64,000 nt of DNA from Campylobacter concisus (lineage in GTDB: Bacteria; Campylobacterota; Campylobacteria; Campylobacterales; Campylobacteraceae): contig NZ_CP060707.1 of assembly GCF_003048675.2 (NCBI RefSeq), positions 1,302,001-1,366,000 of the forward strand. The letters run 5' to 3'. Below, one piece after another: positions 18,942 through 27,913 of the stretch. How positions within the stretch are numbered: position 1 is the stretch's first letter; every line of letters begins with the position of its first letter. The notes beneath the pieces were generated by a model. That model saw nothing but the letters and a program-made list of their open reading frames with translations. It had not been told where the DNA came from and ran no database searches. The position numbers were made by a program, and so were the translations under genes.

Positions 18942-21359
18942 TTGCAAATAAACGAAAACAAAGGCTTCCCAACTGAGATCCCTATCATAGTTGAGGACGA
19001 GCTATTTTTATATCCATTTATGATAACGCCGCTTTTTTTAAGCGACGAAGAAAATTTAAAAGCGCTTGAGCTTGCCATACAAGGAGAAACGCCGATCCTT
19101 GTCGTGCCAACAAAGCCCCAGCAAGACGGCGCTAGAGACTTTGACGGCATATATGACGCAGGCGTTATCGGCACGATAATGCGCCGTGTGCCTCTACCTG
19201 ACGGACGCGTAAAAGTGCTATTTCAGGGTATCGACAAAGGTAAAATTTTAAAACAATCAGGTATAAATCCGCTCCGAGGCATCGTCGATATGCTCCACGT
19301 AAAGCGCCCATCACAGGTCAAAACTGACGCTCTCATCGTAGTTTTAAGAGAAAAAGTAAGAGAGCTTTCGCAGTTTAGCCACTTTTTCCCACCTGATCTT
19401 TTAAAAACGATCGAAGAGAGTGCTGAAGCGATCAGAGTTTGCGACCTAGTCTCAAGCGCGCTTCGTCTAAAAAAACAGATCGCTTATAGCTTTTTTGTCG
19501 AAGAAAATTTAGAGCAGCGCCTACTAAAGCTCATCGACTACGTCATCGAAGAGATCGAGGCAAACAAGCTTCAAAAAGAGATCAAAAACAAGGTTCATTC
19601 AAAGATCGACAAGACAAACAAAGAGTACTTTTTAAAAGAACAGCTAAAGCAAATTCAAGCTGAGCTTGGAGCGGATACGAGCCGAGAAGAAGAGCTTGAA
19701 GAGTACCGCAAAAAGCTTGATGCGAAGAAGAAATTTATGGCTGATGACGCCTATAAAGAGATCAAAAAGCAAATAGATAAGCTCTCTCGCATGCACCCAG
19801 ACTCAGCCGACGCGAACACTTTGCAAAGCTACCTCGACTGGGTACTTGAAATTCCATTTGAGAATGTAGCTAAGAAAAAGTCATCTATCGCCGAGGTGAG
19901 CAAGCACCTAAATGCCGACCACTACAGCTTAGAAAAGCCAAAAGAGCGCATAGAGGAGTATTTTGCATTGCGTGAGCTTTTAGAGCTTAGAGGTGTTGGC
20001 GAAAAGGTAAATAACGGCGCCATTTTATGCTTTGCGGGCCCTCCAGGCGTGGGTAAAACTAGTCTTGCAAACTCGATCGCAAAGGCGCTAAAGCGCGAGC
20101 TAGTCAGGATCGCGCTTGGCGGACTTGAGGACGTAAACGAACTAAGAGGACACCGCCGCACCTATATAGGCGCTATGCCAGGCCGCATCGTGCAAGGGCT
20201 CATAGAAGCCAAGCAGATGAACCCAGTGGTTGTACTAGATGAGATCGACAAGGTTGGCAGAAGCTACAGAGGCGATCCGACCGCTGTTTTACTTGAAATT
20301 TTAGACCCAGAGCAAAATAATAAATTTAGAGACTACTACCTAAATTTCAACATCGATCTTAGCAAGATCATCTTCATCGCTACGGCAAATGACGTGAGTA
20401 TGATACCAGCCGCACTTCGCGACAGGATGGAGTTTATCGAGCTTAGCTCATACACCCCACAAGAGAAATTTGAGATCGCTAAAAAATATCTCTTGCCCCA
20501 AGAGCTTAAAAAGCACGGTCTAAAACCAAGTGATGTAAGCATCAGCAAAGAGGCGCTTGAGCTAATCATTAGCGACTACACAAGAGAGAGTGGCGTGCGA
20601 AATTTACGCCGTAGGATCGCTGACATACTAAGAAAAGTCGCCAAAAATATCCTCACCAAAAAGAATGAGGGCAAGATCAGCGTCACGGCTAAAAATTTAA
20701 AAGAGTTTTTAGAGAAAAAGGTCTATGAGATCGAGCCAGCGGATAAAAAAGATCAGATCGGCTTGGTAAATGGCCTTGCGTGGACCAGTGTCGGTGGCGA
20801 CGTGCTAAGGATCGAGGCTATCAGGATCCAAGGCAAAGGCAATATGCAGATCACCGGCCAACTAGGCGACGTAATGAAAGAGAGCGCTCAGATCGCATTT
20901 AGCGTCGTAAAAGTGCTGATCGATAACAAAAAGCTAAAAGTGCCGATGGCTATCGTGCCAAAATTTGACGATGACAAGCACAAGCTAGAAGCCAGCGACG
21001 TTTATAGACGCTACGACCTTCACTTGCACGTGCCAGAGGGCGCCGTGCCAAAAGACGGCCCAAGCGCTGGCATCACGATGGCAACTGCGATCGCATCGAT
21101 ACTGACTGACACAAAGGTCAAACACGACATCGCAATGACTGGCGAAATCACGCTAACTGGCAGAGTTTTACCTATCGGCGGGCTAAAAGAGAAGCTCATC
21201 GCCGCTCATAAAGCTGGCATCAAAACAGCTCTCATACCTCATAAAAACTATGACCGCGACCTTGTCGATATTCCAGCTGAAGTAAAAGCTGATATGAAGA
21301 TCATCGCAGTTGATACGATCGATGATGTGCTAAAAAACGCTCTTGTAGCTAAAAAATAA
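18942..21359 (+). CDS. lon: ATP-dependent protease La (Lon)
   Basis: Lon degrades misfolded and regulatory proteins in the cytoplasm. At 805 aa it is full length. The LAN substrate-binding domain opens with [25 protein letters not shown]. The AAA module has Walker [10 protein letters not shown] near residue 366, Walker [11 protein letters not shown] and RDRMEFIEL. The protease domain has the catalytic Ser in [14 protein letters not shown] near residue 705 and the Lys in [15 protein letters not shown]. The start is TTG at 18942, chosen because a GGAGA ribosome site lies at the right distance and no ATG precedes the conserved N-terminus. Confidence 0.97.
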   Translation: MQINENKGFPTEIPIIVEDELFLYPFMITPLFLSDEENLKALELAIQGETPILVVPTKPQQDGARDFDGIYDAGVIGTIMRRVPLPDGRVKVLFQGIDKGKILKQSGINPLRGIVDMLHVKRPSQVKTDALIVVLREKVRELSQFSHFFPPDLLKTIEESAEAIRVCDLVSSALRLKKQIAYSFFVEENLEQRLLKLIDYVIEEIEANKLQKEIKNKVHSKIDKTNKEYFLKEQLKQIQAELGADTSREEELEEYRKKLDAKKKFMADDAYKEIKKQIDKLSRMHPDSADANTLQSYLDWVLEIPFENVAKKKSSIAEVSKHLNADHYSLEKPKERIEEYFALRELLELRGVGEKVNNGAILCFAGPPGVGKTSLANSIAKALKRELVRIALGGLEDVNELRGHRRTYIGAMPGRIVQGLIEAKQMNPVVVLDEIDKVGRSYRGDPTAVLLEILDPEQNNKFRDYYLNFNIDLSKIIFIATANDVSMIPAALRDRMEFIELSSYTPQEKFEIAKKYLLPQELKKHGLKPSDVSISKEALELIISDYTRESGVRNLRRRIADILRKVAKNILTKKNEGKISVTAKNLKEFLEKKVYEIEPADKKDQIGLVNGLAWTSVGGDVLRIEAIRIQGKGNMQITGQLGDVMKESAQIAFSVVKVLIDNKKLKVPMAIVPKFDDDKHKLEASDVYRRYDLHLHVPEGAVPKDGPSAGITMATAIASILTDTKVKHDIAMTGEITLTGRVLPIGGLKEKLIAAHKAGIKTALIPHKNYDRDLVDIPAEVKADMKIIAVDTIDDVLKNALVAKK

Positions 21360-21365
21360 TCCATA

Positions 21366-21399
21366 CTCTAGCCCCATTTTGTCTCACTTGGGGCTAGAG
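21366..21399 (+). terminator. Terminator-like hairpin after lon
   Basis: A perfect 11-bp stem (ctctagcccca / tggggctagag) with a 12-nt loop starts 6 bases past the lon stop. The following bases are aaatttataat, so the T run is poor. Confidence 0.6.
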
Positions 21400-21475
21400 A
21401 AATTTATAATCCTAAAAGTACAAAAAGCACATATAAGTAGTTGATAATTTAAACAATATAACGCGAAAATTTCAA

Positions 21476-21680
21476 TCAAATTTTAAAATTTCATGAACTA
21501 GTAATTTCGGTCCTAAAATCTGAGCTAAGCTGTAAGCGAAGCCAAATTTTAGTAGTCAATTCTTGCGAGTGAATGGGATTTTAAAATTTGCAAAATAGCT
21601 TGATTAAATTTGTAAATTTCTTTTTATTCAAATTATTCAAAAGGGAGACAAGGGGACTTGAATTACGGTCTGCTTGCAGT
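21476..21680 (+). repeat. Degenerate intergenic repeat, copy 1
   Basis: It begins TCAAATTTTAAAATTTCAT and ends CTTGAATTACGGTCTGCTTG. The same opening, a central GATTTTAAAATTTGCAAA and nearly the same ending occur in copy 2 in the same order and orientation. Internal spacing differs, so the copies have diverged by indels. Confidence 0.6.
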
Positions 21681-21721
21681 TGTGAGCTTGCGAAGCAAAG
21701 CCGTCCCCTTATTCCCCTTTT
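21639..21721. repeat. Imperfect 19-bp inverted repeat with 45-nt loop
   Basis: Arms are aaaagggagacaaggggac (21639-21657) and gtccccttattcccctttt (21703-21721), which pair at 17 of 19 positions. The strand-asymmetric G-run and C-run arms are unusual in this AT-rich DNA. The loop contains the end of repeat copy 1. Confidence 0.65.
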
Positions 21722-21753
21722 TAAATCTTCCAATCCCCTCGCACGTTAGAAGT

Positions 21754-21786
21754 GCATGCTTCAGTGCTTTGCACTGCATGCGTTTT
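21754..21786 (+). terminator. Hairpin followed by T run
   Basis: gcatg pairs with catgc around an inner perfect 6-bp stem cagtgc / gcactg with a ttt loop and a 3-nt bulge; gttttt follows. It has the shape of a Rho-independent terminator, but no gene ends near it on this strand, so it could end a small untranslated RNA. Confidence 0.45.
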
Positions 21787-21805
21787 TGTGTTAGACGAGT
21801 ATATA

Positions 21806-21976
21806 TCAAATTTTAAAATTTCATAAACGAGTAGGCTCTGATTTTAGTGGTGAATGACTACTATATGCTCTAAATTTAGTAAGTTGCTAAGGAGAGTGAG
21901 TAAGATTTTAAAATTTGCAAACTTTATATTTTTTGTTAAAAAAGGATAAAAAACTTGAATTACATTCTGCTTGTAG
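21806..21976 (+). repeat. Degenerate intergenic repeat, copy 2
   Basis: It opens TCAAATTTTAAAATTTCATA, carries AGATTTTAAAATTTGCAAAC in the middle and ends CTTGAATTACATTCTGCTTG, matching copy 1 block by block about 300-330 bp downstream of it. Confidence 0.6.
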
Positions 21977-22077
21977 CTTGAAAATCAAAATTTAAAAAAG
22001 AATATACTCAAAAACTTCCTCATATTTACATATAAGCTTCAAAATCCTAGGGTTTGCCTCTATATACTCAAAAAATT

Positions 22078-23898
22078 CTATTTCTTCTCTTTCTCAGTCT
22101 GGACTTTATCTAGCTTTATATATCCCATTTCAACTAGCTTGTTATAAATTTGAGAGATTTTTGGTCCAGCAGCGCTACCACCGTGACCGCCGTGTTCGAC
22201 AACCATCGTTATGACGTATTGTGGGTCTTCAAAAGGCGCATAGGTCGTCATCCACGCATGAGATCTTTGCAGATACGCCATATCCTCCTCTTTCATACGT
22301 TTCTTTTCAGTTTGCGAGATGCCAACGACCTGAGCTGTTCCAGTCTTTGCCGCAACCTTTACAAGACTTCCCACAAAGTGCCTATTTGCCGTACCTCTTG
22401 GGTGATTTGCCACCTCATACATCGCATGCCTAATGGCAGGTAGCTGCGACTTTTCAAACGGCGTAAAAGCATCATCTGTTGGCGTAAAATCAACATCCTT
22501 GCCATCTATGCTCTTTAAAAAATGTGGCGTCACATTTAGCCCAGTTGCAAGGCCTGCTGTGTATTTAGCCACCTGCATAGGCGTGACTAGAAAATTTCCC
22601 TGTCCGATAGAGGTGATGAGCGTTTCGCCTTGAAACCACGCCTTGCCATACTTCCTCATCTTCCACTCCCTGCTTGGCAAGGTCCCCACAAATTCATTTG
22701 GCAAATCAACCTCTGTTTTTCTACCAAAACCCATACGCTCAAGTATCGGCACAATGGCATCTATACCGATCTTTTGACTACCCTTGTAAAAATAGTCATC
22801 GCAGCTCTCTCTAATGGCTGTGTTCATATTAACCGTGCCATGACCATGCGAGTTCCAGCAGCGAAATTTACGCCCTCCAAGCTCATACGAGCCACTACAA
22901 AAAAAGCTATCATATTTACTCATGCCATTGTCCAAAAAGGCAAGCGCCATACCCATTTTTACGACAGATCCTGGCGGATAGAGGCCGTTTATCAGCTTAT
23001 TTGTAAATGGATGATCGACGTTTTTTACAAGCTCTTCCCACTCAGTCTGAGAAATTCCAAGCACAAACGGATTTAGATCATACTCAGGAAAGCTTCCTGC
23101 TGCGATTATAGCGCCATCTTTTAAGCTCATAACTATGACGCTTCCTGCATCTTTACCAAAGACGTCAGCGACGAACTGCTGAAGCTCAAGATCGACGGCG
23201 AGCTTTATGTTTTGACTTTGCGGCGCTTGATAGCTCACCTGCTCGATCTCCTCATTTAGTGCATTTACCTTGATCTTTTTAAAGCCTTGAATTCCTTGCA
23301 AGATCGGGTTATAAAAGCGCTCTACTCCGCTTCTACCGATATAGTTTGTAAGCTTTGTCAAAGGGTCGTTTTCCATATCTTTTTGGTTTGCCCTACCGAC
23401 GTAGCCGATGATGTGAGAAGCTAGATCATTGTATGGATAGTGGCGCTTTGAAGCGGGTCTTATCTCTAAATTTTCACGCAGAGAAAGAGGTGCAAAAAAT
23501 GGCAAAAATTTATCATAATCAACAAATTCGACCACGTTTATAAAGTCTTGGTTGTAGGCTGAGTCGTTTTTGATATATTCATTTTTAAGCTTGGTGACGT
23601 TTAGATCGCCAAATAGCGAGCCGATATAGGCTAGCTCATCGTCTAAAATTTTCACCTTTTTGTTTGCGCTAAGGTGCGGCTTTACATAGATAGAAAAGCC
23701 AAGACGATTGACCGCCATAGGCTTGTCGTGCGCATCAAAGATGATGCCTCTAACTGGCGGGATGTAGATAGTTTTTATCGCATTTTGCTCAGCGATCTCG
23801 TTGTAATAAGTGTTTGAATTGACACTTAGGTGGTAAATCCGCCCCAAAAGCATGATCCAAAAAAGAGCAATCACGCCAAAAACGATACGCATCCTCAT
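22078..23898 (-). CDS. mrdA: Penicillin-binding protein 2 (peptidoglycan transpeptidase)
   Basis: PBP2 cross-links peptidoglycan during cell elongation. The 606-aa protein has an N-terminal membrane anchor (MRIVFGVIALFWIMLLGRIYHL), a pedestal domain with PPVRGIIFDAHDKPMAVNR and HIIGYVGRA, and a C-terminal transpeptidase domain. The active-site SxxK is in YPPGSVVKMG near residue 310, a RESCDDYFY segment supplies the second motif, and the third is AAKTGTAQV. It follows an MreD-like gene with a 4-bp overlap, the usual elongasome order, and the first 22 genes' worth of reverse transcription here are envelope functions. Confidence 0.94.
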   Translation of the reverse strand: MRMRIVFGVIALFWIMLLGRIYHLSVNSNTYYNEIAEQNAIKTIYIPPVRGIIFDAHDKPMAVNRLGFSIYVKPHLSANKKVKILDDELAYIGSLFGDLNVTKLKNEYIKNDSAYNQDFINVVEFVDYDKFLPFFAPLSLRENLEIRPASKRHYPYNDLASHIIGYVGRANQKDMENDPLTKLTNYIGRSGVERFYNPILQGIQGFKKIKVNALNEEIEQVSYQAPQSQNIKLAVDLELQQFVADVFGKDAGSVIVMSLKDGAIIAAGSFPEYDLNPFVLGISQTEWEELVKNVDHPFTNKLINGLYPPGSVVKMGMALAFLDNGMSKYDSFFCSGSYELGGRKFRCWNSHGHGTVNMNTAIRESCDDYFYKGSQKIGIDAIVPILERMGFGRKTEVDLPNEFVGTLPSREWKMRKYGKAWFQGETLITSIGQGNFLVTPMQVAKYTAGLATGLNVTPHFLKSIDGKDVDFTPTDDAFTPFEKSQLPAIRHAMYEVANHPRGTANRHFVGSLVKVAAKTGTAQVVGISQTEKKRMKEEDMAYLQRSHAWMTTYAPFEDPQYVITMVVEHGGHGGSAAGPKISQIYNKLVEMGYIKLDKVQTEKEKK

Positions 23899-24398
23899 AG
23901 CACTTTATCCCTAAAAAGCACGATAGCAAGCACACTCTCAAGCGCTATGAAAAATAGATACTCTGCACTAAAAGTCAAATTTGGCTCGTTTAAGACGTAG
24001 GCAAAAAGGTTATTTACAAGAAAAGTTAGCACATAGCCAGAGGCGACAAAGATGATGAGCAGGCAATTTCGCCACTTCATCGTCGTATAGAGCCAGTCTA
24101 GCACGAAGTTGTAAAATAGCAAAAATGCAATGATCGTTGAAAAGAGATAAAAGCCATGAATTTGCTCGGCAAAGACCAAGAAAACGAGTGAAAAATACCA
24201 CGAAGGCTTAAACTCATCATACTGCTTTTGCTTTCTTGAATACTCCAAAATCATATATGTAAAAAAGATGCCAATAAGTGGTGGCAAGAAGCCAAACTGC
24301 GTAGTTGCAATCTCGTAAGAGAGCAAAAAAATGACCCACCAAAAGCCTTTAAAAATTTTAATATCTAAGCTGCTTATGGTTTGCATTTTACCTACCAA
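23895..24398 (-). CDS. MreD-like membrane protein
   Basis: The 167-aa protein has five or so hydrophobic segments (WWVIFLLSYEIATT, FLPPLIGIFFTYMIL, YFSLVFLVFAEQIHGFYLFSTIIAFLLFYNFVL, LLIIFVASGYVLTFLV, YLFFIALESVLAIVLF), the size and layout of rod-shape protein MreD. Sequence conservation in that family is weak, so the call rests on topology and the position directly before mrdA. It overlaps mrdA by 4 bp and engB by 11 bp. Confidence 0.7.
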   Translation of the reverse strand: MVGKMQTISSLDIKIFKGFWWVIFLLSYEIATTQFGFLPPLIGIFFTYMILEYSRKQKQYDEFKPSWYFSLVFLVFAEQIHGFYLFSTIIAFLLFYNFVLDWLYTTMKWRNCLLIIFVASGYVLTFLVNNLFAYVLNEPNLTFSAEYLFFIALESVLAIVLFRDKVL

Positions 24399-24999
24399 GA
24401 GCGTGGTTTATGATAGCTTCCCGTGCCTTGTCGATGCCGCTTTTACTGAGTGTCGAGACCAAAATGCCACTTGGGTCAAATTTCATTATCGCACTCTTTT
24501 GGCTTTGATTTAGCTTGTCGCTTTTTGTGTATAAATTTAAGATTTTCTGATCAGCTCTTAAAAAGCTTTTTAGGTAAGAATCCACGTTTACGTCGATGTC
24601 TAGGTCAAAGTGCCTAGCGTCGATTAGATGTATAAAAAGTCTGATGTCGCTTCTAAATTTCAAAAACTCATCTAAATTTTTGCGCCACTCGTCGTGTTTT
24701 GACTTTGCCACTTTTGCATAGCCAAAGCCAGGTAGATCGACTAAGATGAGCTTAAATTTCTCTTTTTGGCTCTCTTCTTTTTCCTCACAAAACTCAGCCT
24801 CAAAGAAATTTATAAGCTGCGTTTTGCCAGGAGTCGATGAGCTTTTGGCTAAATTTTTTTGATTTACAAGTGCGTTTATGAGGCTGCTTTTACCCACATT
24901 TGACCTGCCCAAAAAGACTACCTCGCTTGTCACAAAGCTTGGAGCCTCTTTTATGCTTGGGCTTGATGTGATAAATTTAGCGCTCAAAGCTCTTATCAC
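24388..24999 (-). CDS. engB: Ribosome biogenesis GTP-binding protein EngB/YsxC
   Basis: EngB is an essential small GTPase for 50S subunit assembly. The 203-aa protein has G1 GRSNVGKSS near residue 31, G2 SSTPGKTQLINFF, G3 LVDLPGFGYAKV and G4 YTKSDKLN, in canonical order. Length matches the family. Its ATG overlaps the lptA stop by 4 bp. Confidence 0.95.
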   Translation of the reverse strand: MIRALSAKFITSSPSIKEAPSFVTSEVVFLGRSNVGKSSLINALVNQKNLAKSSSTPGKTQLINFFEAEFCEEKEESQKEKFKLILVDLPGFGYAKVAKSKHDEWRKNLDEFLKFRSDIRLFIHLIDARHFDLDIDVNVDSYLKSFLRADQKILNLYTKSDKLNQSQKSAIMKFDPSGILVSTLSKSGIDKAREAIINHALGR

Positions 25000-25472
25000 T
25001 TGGTTTTATCCTCTATTTGAAAGATAAATTTAACCGGCTTTTTCTCGTCGCTATTTACGCTATATGTGCCATCTTTTTGATTGACCACTATCTTATCACC
25101 ATAGACATTTTTATCAGTCTCTACTTCGTGCAAATAGCCATTGCCAGTTACTGTGTATGTCTGCTTTGCAGGCTCGTATGTGAGCGTATCGCCCTTGCCG
25201 TCATAGTGCTTATCTTTCATGAAAATTTTAGCCCTAGCGTTGCCTGTTGCTACATATTTTACTGGCTGGCGCTTTTTATCAAAATGCACAACGACTTTGT
25301 TTGCCTTTAGCTCGTCGTATGAGCCTTTTTTGATATTTACATTGCCTACAAATTCGCTGATCTGCTTGTTTTCATCAGCAAAAAAATCGTTTGATGTGAT
25401 CTCAACCTGCTCTGCATTTAAAAATGTAAAGCCCAAAATCATCGCTAAAATCGCTGCTTTTCTTCTACCCAT
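24996..25472 (-). CDS. lptA: LPS transport periplasmic protein LptA
   Basis: LptA forms the periplasmic bridge that carries lipopolysaccharide or lipooligosaccharide to the outer membrane. The 158-aa protein has a signal peptide (AILAMILGFTFLNA) then the OstA-type beta-jellyroll repeats: QVEITSNDFFADENKQISEF, GNVNIKKGSYDELKANKVVV and YTVTGNGYLHEVETDKNVYGDKIVVN. It overlaps lptC by 28 bp and engB by 4 bp. Confidence 0.9.
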   Translation of the reverse strand: MGRRKAAILAMILGFTFLNAEQVEITSNDFFADENKQISEFVGNVNIKKGSYDELKANKVVVHFDKKRQPVKYVATGNARAKIFMKDKHYDGKGDTLTYEPAKQTYTVTGNGYLHEVETDKNVYGDKIVVNQKDGTYSVNSDEKKPVKFIFQIEDKTK

Positions 25473-25972
25473 GCCCTTAACCCTTTTATCTGCGTTTGTT
25501 TTTTACCAAGATCATAGCTTCCGCTATCACCTAGTGCTTTGTCGCCATTTCTAGCGATGGTGAAATTTGCCTCTGATCTTACTATTTTTGTCTTTGTGTT
25601 ATATATAACTTCATCGCTTTTAAATTTCAAACTATCGTTGTTTTCATAGTTCGCATTTTTTTGAAAGATTATCTCATCGTTTTGCGAGATAGCCTTGTCT
25701 GAGCTTAGAAAATGTCTTAAATTTCCCCTTAAAATTCTCGCTTTAAAGTCTAAAAATTCATCTCTGTCGCTATATCTGTTTAGCTCGTCAGCCTCGTAAA
25801 TTCCGCTTATCTTAGTCGAGTTTATCTCGTAATCAACCACGTCATTTACCTGCATATTTGATATCTTGGTATCAACCTTTAGCACGTTTGCTAAGTATGG
25901 GTCTTGAGCCGCTAAAAATATCATCACAGCACTAAAAATAGCCACGACGAAGTAGAAAATTTTTACAACCAA
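25445..25972 (-). CDS. lptC: LPS export ABC transporter periplasmic protein LptC
   Basis: LptC links the inner-membrane LptBFG extractor to LptA. The 175-aa protein has one N-terminal membrane anchor (MVVKIFYFVVAIFSAVMIFLA) followed by a beta-rich periplasmic domain with NMQVNDVVDYEINSTKISGI and GSYDLGKKQTQIKGLRAWV. The family is poorly conserved; the location between kdsC and lptA secures the call. It overlaps both neighbours. Confidence 0.87.
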   Translation of the reverse strand: MVVKIFYFVVAIFSAVMIFLAAQDPYLANVLKVDTKISNMQVNDVVDYEINSTKISGIYEADELNRYSDRDEFLDFKARILRGNLRHFLSSDKAISQNDEIIFQKNANYENNDSLKFKSDEVIYNTKTKIVRSEANFTIARNGDKALGDSGSYDLGKKQTQIKGLRAWVEEKQRF

Positions 25973-26451
25973 CGCTTAGACCACTCATCATATAAATTTT
26001 CTGATTTTATGATCATCTCGATCATCTCTCTAACAGCGCCATTGCCACCTTTGTGCTTTAGTTTTGTCTTTACATCAAGCTCTTTAATGGCATCTTTTGG
26101 CTTAAAGCTCCAAGCAACTGCGTCTAAAATTTTATAGTCATTATAGTCATCGCCGATAGCTGCTGCGTTTTTAAAGCTAAGTCCTTCAAATTTTAATATC
26201 TCACTTGCTACTTCAAATTTATCGCCAACACCTTGATAGACGTGGTTTATCTTCAGATCCTCAGCCCTTCGCTCAACGATGGCTGACTTTCTACCAGTGA
26301 TGATAGCCACTTTCTTGCCAAGCTTTAGCCAGCTCTCTATCGCATAGCCATCTTTTACATCAAAAAATTTAAGCTCTTCGCCATTTGCATTGTAGATGAT
26401 CTTGCCATCAGTTAGGCACCCATCAACGTCTAAAAATATAATTTCTATCAT
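25963..26451 (-). CDS. kdsC: 3-deoxy-manno-octulosonate-8-phosphatase
   Basis: KdsC dephosphorylates Kdo-8-phosphate in the synthesis of the inner-core sugar of LPS/LOS. It is a 162-aa cap-less HAD phosphatase: motif I FLDVDGCLTDGKI, motif II IITGRKSAIVERRA, then KINHVYQGVGDK, motif IV AAIGDDYNDYKIL and a C-terminal HKGGNGAVREMIE loop that completes the neighbour's active site in the tetramer. It is embedded between lptC and hisB with small overlaps. Confidence 0.94.
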   Translation of the reverse strand: MIEIIFLDVDGCLTDGKIIYNANGEELKFFDVKDGYAIESWLKLGKKVAIITGRKSAIVERRAEDLKINHVYQGVGDKFEVASEILKFEGLSFKNAAAIGDDYNDYKILDAVAWSFKPKDAIKELDVKTKLKHKGGNGAVREMIEMIIKSENLYDEWSKRWL

Positions 26452-27035
26452 AAAACGCCTTTTGTGCTTGGAGTGCCGATCCTTGCGTTTTTGGCAAGCG
26501 CTCTGCGGAGTGCTACGGCAAATGATTTAAATGTTGCTTCGATGATGTGATGCGTGTTTTTGCCACGAATTTGATTTAGATGAAGAGTGATGGCTGAATT
26601 TATGGCAACTGCTCTAAAAAACTCCTCCACAAGCTCAGTGTCAAACTCGCCAACTTTGGCATTTTCATTAAAATTTTCATATACAAGGTAAGCTCTGTTG
26701 CTAAGATCTAGCGCGCAAAAAACAGCCGCCTCATCCATAACAACGCTAGCCTCGCCAAACCTCTCAACACCACTTAATGGATATAAAGCCTCTTTTAAAA
26801 GTTGCCCCAAAACTATGCCTACATCCTCGACACTGTGGTGAAAATCCACATGCGTGTCGCCCTTGCATGAAATTTCAAGATCGAGCAAAGAGTGCTTTGT
26901 AAATGACTCAAGCATGTGGTCAAAAAAGCCAATGCCTGTACTTATCTTCGCAACCCCAGAGCCGTAAATTTTGAGCTTCATTGAGATTTGCGTCTCTTTT
27001 GTGTTTCTAGTTAGTTCTAAAATTTCCTCTCTCAC
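26448..27035 (-). CDS. hisB: Imidazoleglycerol-phosphate dehydratase
   Basis: This 195-aa stand-alone IGPD performs the sixth step of histidine synthesis. It has the two metal-binding HHx motifs: DFHHSVEDVGIVLGQ and THHIIEATFKSFAVALRRA, plus GIGFFDHMLESF and DLEISCKGDTHVD. No phosphatase domain is fused, unlike E. coli HisB. It sits oddly among envelope genes, between kdsC and rlpA, with a 4-bp overlap to kdsC. Confidence 0.96.
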   Translation of the reverse strand: MREEILELTRNTKETQISMKLKIYGSGVAKISTGIGFFDHMLESFTKHSLLDLEISCKGDTHVDFHHSVEDVGIVLGQLLKEALYPLSGVERFGEASVVMDEAAVFCALDLSNRAYLVYENFNENAKVGEFDTELVEEFFRAVAINSAITLHLNQIRGKNTHHIIEATFKSFAVALRRALAKNARIGTPSTKGVL

Positions 27036-27037
27036 GC

Positions 27038-27913
27038 CTAACCTCTTACTATAAATGCACCTTGGAATTTACCGCTTCTTGCGTAATCCCTAGCCTCGTC
27101 CTCGCTTCTAAAGCCATTTAAGAATACTCTATAAATGGTTGAGCCATCTATCGTAAATGTCTTAACGACTGATCTATAACCATCTATGCTTTTATGCTCT
27201 CTTTGGTATCTATTTGCGCCTTCAAGGTTTTTAAACGAGCCAATTTGTACCATAAAATCTCCACCCACAACGCGTTGCTCTGATGAGATCACGATGCCGC
27301 CAACTGGGGCCGTTGGAGAGACTGGATTTGGCACTTTTATGCCAGTGCTTGTTGGTTTTGTTGGTTGCGCGCTAGCAGTTGTAACAGCGTTAATGTCTTC
27401 ATTAAAGCCGATAACCTCCATACTAACTGGAGCTGTACCAGTGCCGATGACATCAAGCTTCATTGCAGCTGCTTTTGAGAGGTCAAGCACCCTGTCAGCC
27501 ACAAAAGGTCCTCTGTCATTTACACGCACGATAACACTTTTTTGATTTCTTAAATTTGTTACTTTAAGTATTGTATTCATCGGCAAAGTTTTATGCGCCG
27601 CAGTCATATTGTACATATTATAAACTTCGCCATTTGAGGTTGTTTTGCCGTGAAAATTTGGACCATACCAACTTGCCGTTCCGCTGGCTTTATCGCCGAC
27701 ACTTACGACGGTCGGATAGTATGTTTTGCCATTTATGGTGTATGGTCTCATTGTTGCTTTTTGAACTGAGGCGGAGTTGTTGCCTCTTACATTAGTTGGG
27801 CCACTTGGAGTAAATGGAGCCCCGCTCCAAGAACAACCAGTGATTAGAAGTGTAAAACTTAGTCCTAAGTAGAAATTTAGGCTCTTACGGTATGACAATA
27901 TTTGCTCCGACAT
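27038..27913 (-). CDS. rlpA: Septal ring lytic transglycosylase RlpA family lipoprotein
   Basis: RlpA-type proteins act on peptidoglycan lacking stem peptides at the septum. The 291-aa protein has a lipoprotein signal with lipobox LITGC, a double-psi beta-barrel domain (GTASWYGPNFHGKTTSNGE, TAAHKTLPMNTILKV, VRVNDRGPF) and a C-terminal SPOR domain (FMVQIGSFKNLEGANRYQRE) that binds denuded glycan. The catalytic Asp in NDRGPF and His in AAHKTLP are present. It overlaps mltD by 29 bp. Confidence 0.92.
   Translation of the reverse strand: MSEQILSYRKSLNFYLGLSFTLLITGCSWSGAPFTPSGPTNVRGNNSASVQKATMRPYTINGKTYYPTVVSVGDKASGTASWYGPNFHGKTTSNGEVYNMYNMTAAHKTLPMNTILKVTNLRNQKSVIVRVNDRGPFVADRVLDLSKAAAMKLDVIGTGTAPVSMEVIGFNEDINAVTTASAQPTKPTSTGIKVPNPVSPTAPVGGIVISSEQRVVGGDFMVQIGSFKNLEGANRYQREHKSIDGYRSVVKTFTIDGSTIYRVFLNGFRSEDEARDYARSGKFQGAFIVRG

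Larger units (their letters stand above)
21400..22077. other. Gene-free stretch between lon and mrdA holding two degenerate repeats
   Basis: No coding frame is convincing here. The region contains two related copies of an approximately 170-205-bp element (21476-21680 and 21806-21976), an imperfect 19-bp inverted repeat and a compact hairpin; each is listed separately. The stretch is odd for this compact genome, where most intergenic gaps are under 150 bp. It may be a remnant of a small mobile or repetitive element, or an untranslated RNA locus. Confidence 0.6.

Noticed and set aside
22630-23076. 148-aa frame opposite mrdA
   Set aside because: Antisense to conserved transpeptidase motifs; low-complexity basic translation.
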